From: Pseudomonas neuropathica
GTDB taxonomy: Bacteria; Pseudomonadota; Gammaproteobacteria; Pseudomonadales; Pseudomonadaceae
DNA length: 64,000 bases
Direction: 5' to 3'
Assembly (NCBI RefSeq): GCF_015461835.1
Contig: NZ_JACOPX010000004.1
Coordinates: 310,001-374,000 of the forward strand
The translations under genes were made by a program, and so were the position numbers. Shown here one piece after another: positions 23,789 through 32,374 of the stretch (position 1 is the stretch's first letter; every line of letters starts with the position of its first letter). Below the pieces are notes generated by a model. That model was given only the letters and a program-made list of their open reading frames with translations, was not told the DNA's origin and made no database searches.

Positions 23789-24987
23789 AAGCGGAGCTGG
23801 CTAAACACAAAGGAATTGAAATACACGGCGGAAGCATTCGCGTCGTGTTCATGTGGCGGCGAATTCGTTGCCGCGAGACCCTTGGCTTACCTGTAACTAA
23901 ATCCAACATCAAGCACGCCGCCCTACTCAGGGCGGCAATTCTTCACGAGATCAAGACGGGACATTTTGAATACGGTCGCCACTTCCCAAACTCAAAGAAC
24001 GCGACCAATTACACCGTGGTAAAAGACGAGCGGATCGGGGCGCTGATGGAACGTTACAAACCGCTGAAGGCAGTCGACATAACCCCGATGACCGAAGAAA
24101 AATACGGCTATGCATTGGACATCTGCGCCGAACTGCTCGGCTCCGACCGATTGGCGGGCATCCTGTTACCCGAAGATATCCAGCGACTGCGGACTCAACT
24201 GATCGCCACCAGGGCGCCGTCGACGGCTAACCATTACTTGGCTACTTTCGCAGGCTTCTTAGCGTGGTGTGAAGACAACAGATATTGTCGTGAGGGGTTG
24301 GCGGCGGCTTGCGTCCGTTTTGCAATGATCGGACGTGAACCAGATCCACTGACGAAAGCAGAGTTCGACCAGTTGATAAATAAAGGCTGTTTACACATTC
24401 AGGATTCAGCTGCGATCACACTCGCCGTTTACACCGGTCTTCGGCCCGGGGAATTATGCGGGCTGGCAGTGGAGGATATAGACCTGGTCTCCGGGCAGCT
24501 ACACATAACCCGTGCGATCACTGCAGACGGCACATTCAAAGTCCCCAAAACTGGCAAGCCTCGCACCGTGTTTTTGATGCCACCAGCCCTCGACGCGTGT
24601 AAAACCCTTATCGGTCTCGTTGCGAAGCATGAACCTAGGACAATCGAAATCTATATGAATCGGTATGAGAGCCGGATGGAAACGGTCACTTCCCTATTAT
24701 CACCATCATCACAAGCCCGAAAGAAAATCATCAATCATTGGTTTGTTCCTACATCCTGGAACACCAAATGGGCAGCCATTCAAAAACGTGCCGGTACCCG
24801 ACCACGCCGGCCTTACCAGACACGACATACCTATGCATGTTGGTGCCTCACGGCTCGCGGAAACCTTGCATTCATCGCAAAGCAAATGGGGCACAAAGAC
24901 TTCACTATGCTAGTCGATGTTTACGCTCGATGGATGGATGATGAGTCACCGGATGAGCTGTCCCGCATTTGGAACAACCTACGATGA
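23755..24987 (+). CDS. int: Tyrosine integrase, mutS-specific
   Basis: A 410-residue tyrosine recombinase. The N-terminus resembles the arm-binding domain of Arm-DUF3596 integrases (GIEIHGGSIRVVFMWR). Catalytic residues: Arg in VYTGLRPGEL (about 229), the RPYQTRHTYA block (about 357-366), His in QMGHKDF and the nucleophile Tyr in LVDVYARW (about 391). It presumably recombines the 44-bp core in mutS codons 1-13. The start used is GTG 23755, inside xis. A decayed close homologue lies at 26513-27190. Confidence 0.93.
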   Translation: MGRERTSASGLEAELAKHKGIEIHGGSIRVVFMWRRIRCRETLGLPVTKSNIKHAALLRAAILHEIKTGHFEYGRHFPNSKNATNYTVVKDERIGALMERYKPLKAVDITPMTEEKYGYALDICAELLGSDRLAGILLPEDIQRLRTQLIATRAPSTANHYLATFAGFLAWCEDNRYCREGLAAACVRFAMIGREPDPLTKAEFDQLINKGCLHIQDSAAITLAVYTGLRPGELCGLAVEDIDLVSGQLHITRAITADGTFKVPKTGKPRTVFLMPPALDACKTLIGLVAKHEPRTIEIYMNRYESRMETVTSLLSPSSQARKKIINHWFVPTSWNTKWAAIQKRAGTRPRRPYQTRHTYACWCLTARGNLAFIAKQMGHKDFTMLVDVYARWMDDESPDELSRIWNNLR

Positions 24988-24999
24988 GATAAACACCGA

Positions 25000-25023
25000 A
25001 ACCGCCCAAAAACTTGGGCGGTT
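25000..25023. terminator. Hairpin between int and the PIN-like gene
   Basis: AACCGCCCAA and TTGGGCGGTT arms around AAAC. It lies between convergent int and the PIN-like gene and could end both transcripts. The T-run is weak on the plus strand. Confidence 0.6.
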
Positions 25024-25038
25024 GCCTCGCAACAGTCT

Positions 25039-26292
25039 CTATTGTTCTTCAATAAGAGCTGCCAGATAATTATTAGCAATAGCGAGCCTGCTGTTTAAAA
25101 CCTTGATATTCTGCTCAATGCTTCGTACCTCTTCAAAAACGTCAGCCTCTGACACGTCCCTACCCACATCTCCGCCCAAATTTATCAAATCCAAATCACG
25201 ATAGCGCCTATCCAAACTTGACTTTGCGAGATCTCGTCTAAAAGATAAATTTGCGATATATGCCTTGCATTCCGACTCAGTTAAACCGTGATAAAAAGAG
25301 GGCTCTTCAGGAACGCCCCCAGCATCATCACCGCGATACAAATTGTTTAGCGCCCGTGAAATAGTCCGATTAATTGACTTATTGACGAAGGATTCCGCGA
25401 CAGAATTTGATATAGTCTCTTCCAACCGAGTTTCTCTAATCTCCTCAACTGCTTCAGGCGAGGCTTCTTGGTGAAGAAACCCATTGGCATATTCAAGAAA
25501 TCGATCAGGCTGATACATATAAAAGGAATTAGATGTTTTAAGAATAAACTCTTCTATTAGCTCAGGCAATGGTCCGACGGTTTTCCCGCTTTGTTTTAGC
25601 CACCAGTCCTCCTTAACATCCCCCGTCACATAAATAACACCTACCCCCTCTTCTTTCGACTTCTCAATGAGCTGCAACCATCCAATATAATCACCATATG
25701 GTGCGCAACGGTCACTCAGTGTAACTCCATCTCCCCCTTTGGCAGCGTCCTTAAATCCTGGCGGTATTTTCTGTTGGTAACGAGCGATTCCTTCTGTGAC
25801 AATATCTTCAAGCCTTTCGACCTCATACCCTTCACCCACACGCCCTTCGAACAAGTCAGCCAGCTTATCCTTTATATCATCCTCGTAGATGCGTCGATCA
25901 TGAATCTCTTTATTCACTTTTAACTCATCAACCACCTTACAGAATGAATCCACAAACCCCTCAAGTGCTTGAGCACCAATAAATGGATGTTGCTTTTGGT
26001 TTTCAAAACCAGATTTCAGCTTAACTAAATCAGCTATAGCCCCATCGTACAACTTAGCCTGATCGCCTATCAACTTCAGTCTATTTGAAAAGTACTCTTT
26101 GGCAACCTGATTAGAAACCCAAATCCGGTCTTTCAGCAACTCAAGCACATTGATTAGCGCAGCACGTGTTGAGTCTGAATATCTATATAGGTCCAGTAAA
26201 ACATTTGCGTCGAGAGCAATGATCCCGCCCTCCCATAGCCCTTTCAATTTCTCAGGTTCATTTGCGAACTGCCCTGGAAATAAACTTCTCAT
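25039..26292 (-). CDS. PIN-like domain nuclease, island cargo
   Basis: A 417-residue protein. Near the N-terminus IIALDANVLLDLYRYS gives the first acidic site of a PIN-like (PIN_8) fold; YGDYIGWLQLIEKS and IYVTGDVKEDWW supply the later conserved aspartates. The C-terminal half is charged and helical. PIN enzymes are Mg-dependent ribonucleases. ATG 26292 is chosen because GAGG lies seven bases upstream. The gene is AT-rich and faces int. It sits between int and an att copy, a typical cargo slot. No antitoxin gene is adjacent. A defence role is inferred. Confidence 0.72.
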   Translation of the reverse strand: MRSLFPGQFANEPEKLKGLWEGGIIALDANVLLDLYRYSDSTRAALINVLELLKDRIWVSNQVAKEYFSNRLKLIGDQAKLYDGAIADLVKLKSGFENQKQHPFIGAQALEGFVDSFCKVVDELKVNKEIHDRRIYEDDIKDKLADLFEGRVGEGYEVERLEDIVTEGIARYQQKIPPGFKDAAKGGDGVTLSDRCAPYGDYIGWLQLIEKSKEEGVGVIYVTGDVKEDWWLKQSGKTVGPLPELIEEFILKTSNSFYMYQPDRFLEYANGFLHQEASPEAVEEIRETRLEETISNSVAESFVNKSINRTISRALNNLYRGDDAGGVPEEPSFYHGLTESECKAYIANLSFRRDLAKSSLDRRYRDLDLINLGGDVGRDVSEADVFEEVRSIEQNIKVLNSRLAIANNYLAALIEEQ

Positions 26293-26431
26293 AACGATCC
26301 CTCGACCCGTCCCAAAAATGGCTAATGGACAGTATGGCACCGGCCTTGACTCTCGCGAAATCTTCAACATCGGTTCGTTGTAGTCTTTCCCAATCGAAGC
26401 AACGCACAAAAACCCTTGGCAGAAAATAAAA

Positions 26432-26453
26432 TTCGCCCCTTTTTTACCCTAGA
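26432..26453 (+). repeat. Double TTCGCCCC/TTACCC motif, possible arm site (middle)
   Basis: A degenerate version of the TTTGCCCC double repeat, ending 25 bp before the middle att copy. The spacing matches that of the motif at 28745 to the mutS core (27 bp), supporting both as ends of separate elements. Confidence 0.35.
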
Positions 26454-26478
26454 TATTTTCACAAAGCTCGCTAAGCCG

Positions 26479-26516
26479 CTGATGAATAGAACAATTTCAG
26501 ACCTGTCCTCCCACAC
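26479..26516 (+). repeat. Degenerate att core, middle copy
   Basis: Thirty-eight bases match the mutS-derived core with three mismatches near the start (AATAGAACAATTTCAG against AATAAAGCTATTTCAG). The copy carries the C variant of the left core. It stops at CCCACAC, where it joins directly to internal integrase sequence. Confidence 0.75.
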
Positions 26517-27190
26517 GTTTTGCAATGATCGGTCGTGAACCAGGTCCCCTGACGAAGGCAGAGTTCGACCAGTGAATAAATAAGGGCTGTTTACACGTTC
26601 AGGATTCGGCTGCGATCACACTCGCCGAGTACTAAGGCTTTCGGCCCGGAGAACTATGCGGGCTTGCAGTGGAGGATATTGACCTCGAACCCGGACAGCA
26701 GCACATAACCAGGGCGATCACTGCAGGTGGCACCTTCAAACTACCCAAGACCGGAAAGCTTCGCACCGTGTTTTTAATGCCTCCAGCCCTCGATGCGTGC
26801 AAAACCCTTATAGGTTGGTTGCCAACTATGAGCCGAGTAGGATCGAGATCTATATGAATCAGCATGAGAGCAGGGAGGAAATGGGACGCCATTGCCGTCT
26901 CCGACCACGCAGGCTAGAAAGAAAATAATCAATCACTGTTACGTCCCACCGTCATGGAATACCAAATGGGCCGCCATACAGGAGCGCTGAGATACGCCCA
27001 CGTCGACCCAATCAGTCCAGACATACATATGCATGCCAGTGAATGACTGCGCGCGGAAATTTGGCGTTCATTGCGAAACGGATGGGACACAAAGACTTCA
27101 CTATGCTCGTGGTTGTCTATGCGAAATGGATGGACAACGCCTCAAATATTGAGAACATCCATATCTGGAAAGGAATTTCGAAATTGATGT
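26513..27190 (+). pseudogene. Decayed integrase, 5' part deleted
   Basis: From GTTTTGCAATGATCGG onward this stretch parallels 24316-24987 of the intact integrase, including the GGAGGATATTGACCTCG region and the GGACACAAAGACTTCACTATG active-site region. In-frame stops and small indels break it (for example TAA at 26632-26634). The first 180-190 codons are missing, replaced by the att core. Divergence shows it is an older or different copy, not a recent duplication. Confidence 0.88.
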
Positions 27191-27228
27191 CTAACTGAAG
27201 CCCCTGATAACAGGTGCGAAAAATAGAA

Positions 27229-27253
27229 AAAGGAGCCGAAGCTCCTTTTTTTT
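27229..27253. terminator. Bidirectional terminator
   Basis: GGAGC-CGAA-GCTCC followed by eight T on the plus strand. On the minus strand the loop reads TTCG and is followed by TTTTTCTATTTTT. It lies directly after the stop of the HEPN gene and serves the TPR-HEPN operon. Confidence 0.85.
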
Positions 27254-27660
27254 CATGCCGCCTTTGAGGAAATAAGTTGCTGTACCAACGCAATTTTAGA
27301 CGCACAGCGAAGGTATACCGCTTCAGCATCAATATGAGTGACAGTAGCATCCAGATGATAATCTGATTTACAACGCAACTCATGCAGACTCTTCAGGGAC
27401 CATCCAATCTGTTTCAAATGCATTCTGACCTGTTTATCAGCGTGCATATGATTTTGATAGTACGCCCCGAGGGTGGCGTGAACTGGCCCTCTTACATCAG
27501 AAACTGGAGGCACACTTATCGTATCAGCATACTCGAGAGAGACATGATACAAACCGTAATACGCACGCGATACAGCACTACGTCGCTCAGCCTCTGTACC
27601 GGGCACCGCATTCAGTAAGGTCAACGCTACATTGCTAATATCTTCATAACTGACTGGCAT
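27253..27660 (-). CDS. HEPN-domain protein, toxin-like
   Basis: A 135-residue helical protein with both HEPN hallmarks: the SRAYYGLYHVSLEYAD helix and the C-terminal LRCKSDYHLD, giving the Rx5H catalytic motif. HEPN proteins with this motif are usually metal-independent ribonucleases acting as toxins. ATG 27660 follows AAGGA by eight bases, 13 bp after the TPR gene stop, so the two form an operon. In known HEPN-MNT systems the partner is a nucleotidyltransferase. Here it is a TPR protein, which is unusual. Confidence 0.75.
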   Translation of the reverse strand: MPVSYEDISNVALTLLNAVPGTEAERRSAVSRAYYGLYHVSLEYADTISVPPVSDVRGPVHATLGAYYQNHMHADKQVRMHLKQIGWSLKSLHELRCKSDYHLDATVTHIDAEAVYLRCASKIALVQQLISSKAA

Positions 27661-27673
27661 ACCGCAAATCCTT

Positions 27674-28456
27674 TTACGCTACCGCGGAAGATAGGACCGA
27701 ACGACGATCAATGAAGTTCACTACCAATCTATCCCAGCTTAAAATATCGTCACAACCGAGCACTAACTCAGCAACACGATCATTGATTGCAACTAACTGC
27801 GCTGCATCCTTCACAGGTAAAGGAACTTCAATATAAATATGCTTAACGCCGTCGAAGTTACTGAGCTTCTCATGCATAAAGCTTGCAACAAGCCCAAACT
27901 CAATCATTGCCTGCTCAACAAATGTACCAACCAACTTATATTCAGACAAAGAGATATTCATCTCTCCCAGATGGCTGATAACAGATCGTGCAGTGGCCAT
28001 ACAAGGCATATCCTCTATGACAAAAGTTGGATTTGCTCTCGCAAAACCCGCGACAATCTTTTCAAGATCTTCGTAGTCACAAACAAAAGTGCTCGTATGT
28101 ACAATTTTTTCGAGTATTTCTGGAGAGCCTGGCGATCTTTCTAAAGCTTTAAGAAAATAAACTTTAGCCTCGGTGTACCTACCGAGCATTCTCAATGAGA
28201 TGCCGTAGTTAACCAACCCGACCTCATCCATGGATAAGCGCAGGTTTTTAAGATGAAGCTCCTTAGAAGCATCATATTCGCCAAGTGCTGCTTTAAGCAT
28301 ACCGGAGAGCATAAAAGCTTCGGCAGCGCTAATAGCTTTCAGACGCTCGATATCACGCTCGATAGACTTAACGTCAAAAGGACGTTTGGTTTCCTGGTCG
28401 CTGAGGGCCTGGATCCTATCTGTGATGCCTGCGGTCGCAAGCTGGGGAACGGGCAT
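27674..28456 (-). CDS. TPR-repeat protein, partner of HEPN
   Basis: A 260-residue protein with at least two tetratricopeptide units (LKAALGEYDASKELHLKNL, and LRMLGRYTEAKVYFLKALER near residues 105-130). The C-terminal region (HIYIEVPLPVKDAAQLVAIN...) matches nothing I recognise. A strong AAGGAGG lies five bases before ATG 28456. It is first in a two-gene operon with the HEPN gene, the usual place for an antitoxin. A perfect 13-bp inverted repeat lies about 70 bp upstream and may be its operator. Confidence 0.68.
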   Translation of the reverse strand: MPVPQLATAGITDRIQALSDQETKRPFDVKSIERDIERLKAISAAEAFMLSGMLKAALGEYDASKELHLKNLRLSMDEVGLVNYGISLRMLGRYTEAKVYFLKALERSPGSPEILEKIVHTSTFVCDYEDLEKIVAGFARANPTFVIEDMPCMATARSVISHLGEMNISLSEYKLVGTFVEQAMIEFGLVASFMHEKLSNFDGVKHIYIEVPLPVKDAAQLVAINDRVAELVLGCDDILSWDRLVVNFIDRRSVLSSAVA

Positions 28457-28525
28457 AAACCCTCCTTTGAACGGCTTTCCTTGCCATAATTTTCGCGATC
28501 TCTACCGTGCATGGCGGACCGCAAA

Positions 28526-28557
28526 AACGCTTACCTATCCTTACATAGGTAAGCGTT
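28526..28557. promoter_or_regulatory. 13-bp inverted repeat upstream of the TPR-HEPN operon
   Basis: AACGCTTACCTAT and ATAGGTAAGCGTT form a perfect palindrome around CCTTAC. It lies in the leader of the TPR-HEPN operon. On the minus strand it is followed by TTTTTGC, so it could be an operator or a leader terminator. A 12-base part (ACCTATCCTTAC) recurs at 28764-28775 just before mutS. Confidence 0.6.
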
Positions 28558-28791
28558 CTCGCCTTGGGGGCGGAAGTCTACGTAGCAGATTGGCATCAAG
28601 CAACATAGTCCGACGAAACACCCCTTCTCCATAGCTCCCGAGGACGACATTTTCTCATCGTGTTAACCTCGTTCAACTCATGCTAGTGACTGGGACAATA
28701 AAAGAACAGCACCATTCGAAAATAAATATCAGGCTGTTTTGTAATTTGCCCCATTTCTGCCCCACCTATCCTTACGATTAACGCTAACCTA
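28558..28791. other. Region upstream of mutS, island-derived
   Basis: Contains no gene. At 28745-28764 is the TTTGCCCC double motif seen beside the other att copies. No clear -35/-10 pair or ribosome binding site for mutS was found here; the sequence just before the ATG is CTAACCTACTG. Confidence 0.5.
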
Positions 28792-28835
28792 CTGATGAAT
28801 AAAGCTATTTCAGATCTGTCCTCCCACACTCCGAT
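28792..28835 (+). repeat. Attachment-site core, right copy (attR), in mutS
   Basis: The mutS side of the 44-bp duplication, spanning CTG plus codons 1-13. It keeps the mutS reading frame intact, so integration swaps only what lies upstream of the ATG. Confidence 0.85.
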
Positions 28836-31377
28836 GATGCAGCAATACTGGCGCCTGAAGAATCAGCACCCGGACCAGCTGATGTTCTACCGCATGGGCG
28901 ACTTCTACGAGATCTTCTACGAAGACGCGAAGAAGGCGGCCAAGTTGCTCGACATCACCCTGACCGCGCGCGGACAGTCGGCGGGACAGGCGATTCCGAT
29001 GTGCGGGATTCCGTATCACGCGGCGGAAGGCTATCTGGCAAAACTGGTCAAGCTTGGCGAGTCCGTGGTGATTTGCGAGCAAGTCGGCGACCCGGCCACC
29101 AGCAAAGGCCCGGTGGAACGTCAGGTGGTGCGTATCCTCACGCCGGGGACGGTCAGCGATGAGGCACTGCTGGATGAACGCCGCGACAACCTGATTGCAG
29201 CCCTGCTGGGTGACGAACGTCTGTTCGGCCTTGCCGTGCTGGACATCACCAGCGGCAACTTCAGCGTGTCGGAAATCAAAGGCTGGGAAAACCTGCTGGC
29301 GGAACTGGAGCGGATCAACCCGGTTGAGTTGCTGATTCCGGATGACTGGCCGAGAGACCTGCCAGCGGAAAAACGCCGTGGTGTCAGTCGCCGCGCACCG
29401 TGGGATTTCGAGCGTGACTCGGCGCTGAAAAGTCTTTGCCAACAGTTTTCCACTCAGGACCTCAAAGGCTTCGGCTGCGAGAACCTGACCCTGGCCATCG
29501 GCGCGGCCGGTTGCCTGTTGGCCTACGCCAAAGAAACCCAGCGCACCGCCCTGCCCCACCTGCGCAGCCTGCGCCATGAACGTCTCGACGACACCGTGGT
29601 ACTCGACGGCGCAAGCCGCCGCAACCTCGAACTCGACACCAACCTGGCCGGTGGTCGCGACAACACCCTGCAATCGGTGGTCGATCGCTGCCAGACCGCC
29701 ATGGGCAGCCGCTTGCTGACCCGTTGGTTGAACCGTCCGTTGCGCGACTTGACCGTGTTGCTGGCGCGCCAGACCTCGATAACATGCCTGCTTGATCGCT
29801 ATCGCTTCGAAAAGCTGCAACCGCAGCTCAAAGAAATTGGCGACATTGAGCGGATCCTCGCGCGGATCGGCCTTCGTAATGCCCGCCCTCGTGACCTCGC
29901 GCGCCTGCGTGACGCGCTCGGCGCACTGCCTGAACTGCAAATGGCGATGACCGATCTGGAAGCGCCGCACCTGCAAGGTTTGGCGACGATCACCAGCACT
30001 TATCCGGAACTGGCGGCATTGCTGGAAAAAGCCATCATCGACAACCCGCCAGCGGTGATCCGTGACGGCGGTGTGTTGAAAACCGGCTATGACAGCGAAC
30101 TCGACGAGCTGCAATCGCTGAGCGAAAACGCCGGCCAGTTTCTCATCGACCTGGAAGCTCGGGAAAAGGCCCGCACCGGCCTGAGCCACCTCAAAGTCGG
30201 CTACAACCGTATTCACGGCTACTTCATCGAGTTGCCGAGCAAGCAGGCCGAATCGGCCCCGGCGGACTATATCCGGCGCCAGACGCTGAAGGGTGCCGAG
30301 CGCTTCATTACGCCGGAATTGAAAGAGTTCGAAGACAAGGCCCTCTCCGCCAAGAGCCGTGCCCTTGCGCGCGAGAAGATGCTGTACGAGGCGCTGCTGG
30401 AAGACCTGATCAGCCAGTTGCCACCTTTGCAGGACACCGCCGGCGCGCTGGCCGAATTGGACGTATTGAGCAACCTCGCCGAGCGTGCGCTGAATCTTGA
30501 TCTGAACTGCCCGCGCTTCGTCAGCGAGCCGTGCATGCGCATCTCCCAGGGTCGTCACCCGGTGGTCGAGCAAGTGCTGACCACCCCATTCGTGGCCAAC
30601 GACCTGAGCCTCGATGACAACACGCGCATGCTGGTGATCACCGGCCCGAACATGGGTGGTAAATCCACCTACATGCGCCAAACCGCATTGATCGTGTTGC
30701 TCGCTCACATCGGCAGCTTCGTGCCGGCAGCCAGTTGCGAACTGTCGCTGGTCGACCGCATCTTCACTCGAATCGGTTCCAGCGATGACCTGGCCGGTGG
30801 CCGTTCGACCTTCATGGTCGAAATGAGCGAAACCGCCAACATCTTGCACAACGCTACCGAGCGCAGCCTGGTGCTGATGGACGAAGTCGGGCGCGGCACC
30901 AGCACCTTCGACGGTCTATCGCTGGCATGGGCGGCGGCCGAGCGCTTGGCGCATCTGCGCGCGTACACGCTATTTGCCACCCACTACTTCGAACTGACTG
31001 TGTTGCCGGAAGCCGAGCCACTGGTGGCCAACGTCCACCTCAATGCGACCGAGCATAACGAACGCATCGTCTTCCTGCACCACGTGCTGCCGGGACCTGC
31101 CAGCCAGAGCTACGGTCTGGCGGTGGCGCAACTGGCTGGTGTGCCAAGTGAAGTCATCGTGCGTGCCCGCGAGCACTTGAGCCGACTGGAAGAAACCGCT
31201 TTGCCGCATGAAGCGCCGAAACCTGCAGCCAAAGGCAAACCGGTAACGCCGCAGCAAAGCGACATGTTCGCCAGCCTGCCACACCCGGTTCTCGATGAGC
31301 TGGCTAAACTGGATCTGGATGACCTGACCCCGCGCCGAGCTCTCGAAATGCTCTATGCACTGAAGAACCGGATATAA
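28795..31377 (+). CDS. mutS: DNA mismatch repair protein MutS
   Basis: An 860-residue MutS of normal length. The mismatch-probing FYE motif (GDFYEIF, Phe about 37) is in domain I. The C-terminal ATPase has Walker [10 protein letters not shown] (about 617) and the [16 protein letters not shown] block. It binds mismatches and recruits MutL. The first 13 codons are the island's integration target. The coding sequence is complete, but upstream DNA is all island. The strain's mutation rate may therefore depend on island promoters. Confidence 0.98.
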   Translation: MNKAISDLSSHTPMMQQYWRLKNQHPDQLMFYRMGDFYEIFYEDAKKAAKLLDITLTARGQSAGQAIPMCGIPYHAAEGYLAKLVKLGESVVICEQVGDPATSKGPVERQVVRILTPGTVSDEALLDERRDNLIAALLGDERLFGLAVLDITSGNFSVSEIKGWENLLAELERINPVELLIPDDWPRDLPAEKRRGVSRRAPWDFERDSALKSLCQQFSTQDLKGFGCENLTLAIGAAGCLLAYAKETQRTALPHLRSLRHERLDDTVVLDGASRRNLELDTNLAGGRDNTLQSVVDRCQTAMGSRLLTRWLNRPLRDLTVLLARQTSITCLLDRYRFEKLQPQLKEIGDIERILARIGLRNARPRDLARLRDALGALPELQMAMTDLEAPHLQGLATITSTYPELAALLEKAIIDNPPAVIRDGGVLKTGYDSELDELQSLSENAGQFLIDLEAREKARTGLSHLKVGYNRIHGYFIELPSKQAESAPADYIRRQTLKGAERFITPELKEFEDKALSAKSRALAREKMLYEALLEDLISQLPPLQDTAGALAELDVLSNLAERALNLDLNCPRFVSEPCMRISQGRHPVVEQVLTTPFVANDLSLDDNTRMLVITGPNMGGKSTYMRQTALIVLLAHIGSFVPAASCELSLVDRIFTRIGSSDDLAGGRSTFMVEMSETANILHNATERSLVLMDEVGRGTSTFDGLSLAWAAAERLAHLRAYTLFATHYFELTVLPEAEPLVANVHLNATEHNERIVFLHHVLPGPASQSYGLAVAQLAGVPSEVIVRAREHLSRLEETALPHEAPKPAAKGKPVTPQQSDMFASLPHPVLDELAKLDLDDLTPRRALEMLYALKNRI

Positions 31378-31540
31378 GCACTGAAGAAGCGGATATAACG
31401 CAAACGGCTTCAAGCTGTTAGAATCTCGCGCGGTTTGGGATGCTGCTGGCTAATAGCCTGGCCAGCAGGTATCGCTCCCGAACCTGGCGACCCCAACCGT
31501 GAAGGGGCAACGCTGCCGCCGCCTGAGGAGAAAATTAGAA

Positions 31541-31864
31541 ATGACCTTCGTCGTCACCGACAACTGCATCAAGTGCAAGTACACCGACTGCGTAGAAGTG
31601 TGTCCGGTGGACTGCTTTTACGAAGGCCCGAACTTCCTGGTGATTCACCCGGATGAGTGCATCGACTGCGCCCTGTGCGAACCGGAATGCCCGGCCGTAG
31701 CCATTTTCTCCGAGGACGAAGTTCCGGAAGAGATGCAGGAGTTCATTCAACTCAACGTTGAGCTGGCTGAAATCTGGCCGAACATCACCGAGAAGAAAGA
31801 ATCGCTGCCAGATGCCGAAGAGTGGGATGGCGTCAAAGGCAAGATCAAAGACCTCGAACGCTGA
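31541..31864 (+). CDS. fdxA: Ferredoxin I FdxA, 7Fe type
   Basis: A 107-residue ferredoxin with cysteine clusters for a [3Fe-4S] and a [4Fe-4S] centre ([17 protein letters not shown] and [12 protein letters not shown]). It is a low-potential electron carrier. ATG 31541 follows GAGGAG. Its position after mutS and before rsmZ/rpoS matches P. aeruginosa. Confidence 0.97.
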   Translation: MTFVVTDNCIKCKYTDCVEVCPVDCFYEGPNFLVIHPDECIDCALCEPECPAVAIFSEDEVPEEMQEFIQLNVELAEIWPNITEKKESLPDAEEWDGVKGKIKDLER

Positions 31865-31883
31865 TCAGCCCCGCGCTCGAACG

Positions 31884-31907
31884 AAAAGGCCCCTCGCGGG
31901 CCTTTTT
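31884..31907 (+). terminator. fdxA terminator
   Basis: AAAGGCCC and GGGCCTTT arms around CTCGC, followed by a T-run, 20 bp after the fdxA stop. Confidence 0.88.
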
Positions 31908-31922
31908 ACTTTTCTGCAGGCG

Positions 31923-32049
31923 AAAAAAGGGGCGGTATGACCCGCCCACATTTTTCCCTATTCCCTGTATTCCTTTTCATCGTCCTGATGAATCGCGTCC
32001 TGCGATGTCCGTTCCCCTCTTCCTTGAAGGGCGTGTCTGTCCGTCGACA
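31923..32049 (-). ncRNA. rsmZ: RsmZ regulatory RNA
   Basis: The minus strand starts TGTCGACGGACAGACACGCC and ends with a GGGCGG...CCGCCC hairpin and a T-run, 127 nt in all. It contains many GGA motifs (ACGGACA twice, AAGGAAG, CAGGAC, CAGGACG, AAGGAAT), most in predicted hairpin loops, which titrate RsmA/CsrA. In pseudomonads rsmZ lies between fdxA and rpoS, exactly as here. It links the Gac two-component system to secondary metabolism, biofilm and virulence traits. Confidence 0.93.
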
Positions 32050-32221
32050 CAGCCCCGATACTAGAGAGTTCCCTGACAAGAGCAATCGGCTGTGGGTGCC
32101 GAAAAAAATTGTCATAAGCACTTAATGTTAAAAAATAAACATATAAAACAATAAGTTAGATTGAGACGATGGCCGCAATCGACGTCTGCCGTCTTGTAAA
32201 AATAGGGAACACTTACGAGAG

Positions 32222-32239
32222 AGTAAGCCAAGGCTTACA
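32222..32239 (-). promoter_or_regulatory. GacA upstream activating sequence for rsmZ
   Basis: The minus strand reads TGTAAGCCTTGGCTTACT, matching the GacA box TGTAAG-N6-CTTACA in 11 of 12 key positions. It lies about 175-190 bp before the rsmZ start, the known distance for Gac-controlled small RNAs. Confidence 0.88.
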
Positions 32240-32324
32240 CCGCGAGACTACAAAGGATGGAAATGCCAACCGTACGTCCGACAATGAAAAAGAGCGGCGG
32301 AATGCCCAGCAAATCGAGGCTAAC

Positions 32325-32350
32325 AAAAAACCCCGAACCAGTCGGGGCTT
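32325..32350 (-). terminator. rpoS terminator
   Basis: On the minus strand CCCCGAC...GTTCGGGG is followed by TTTTTTGTT, about 25 bp after the rpoS stop. Confidence 0.88.
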
Positions 32351-32374
32351 CTTGCGGGCGAGCGTGTGAGGCGC

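Noticed and set aside
32169..32369. A 66-codon plus-strand gene between rsmZ and rpoS
   Set aside because: It overlaps the GacA box and the rpoS terminator and has no family resemblance; the region is known regulatory DNA in pseudomonads.
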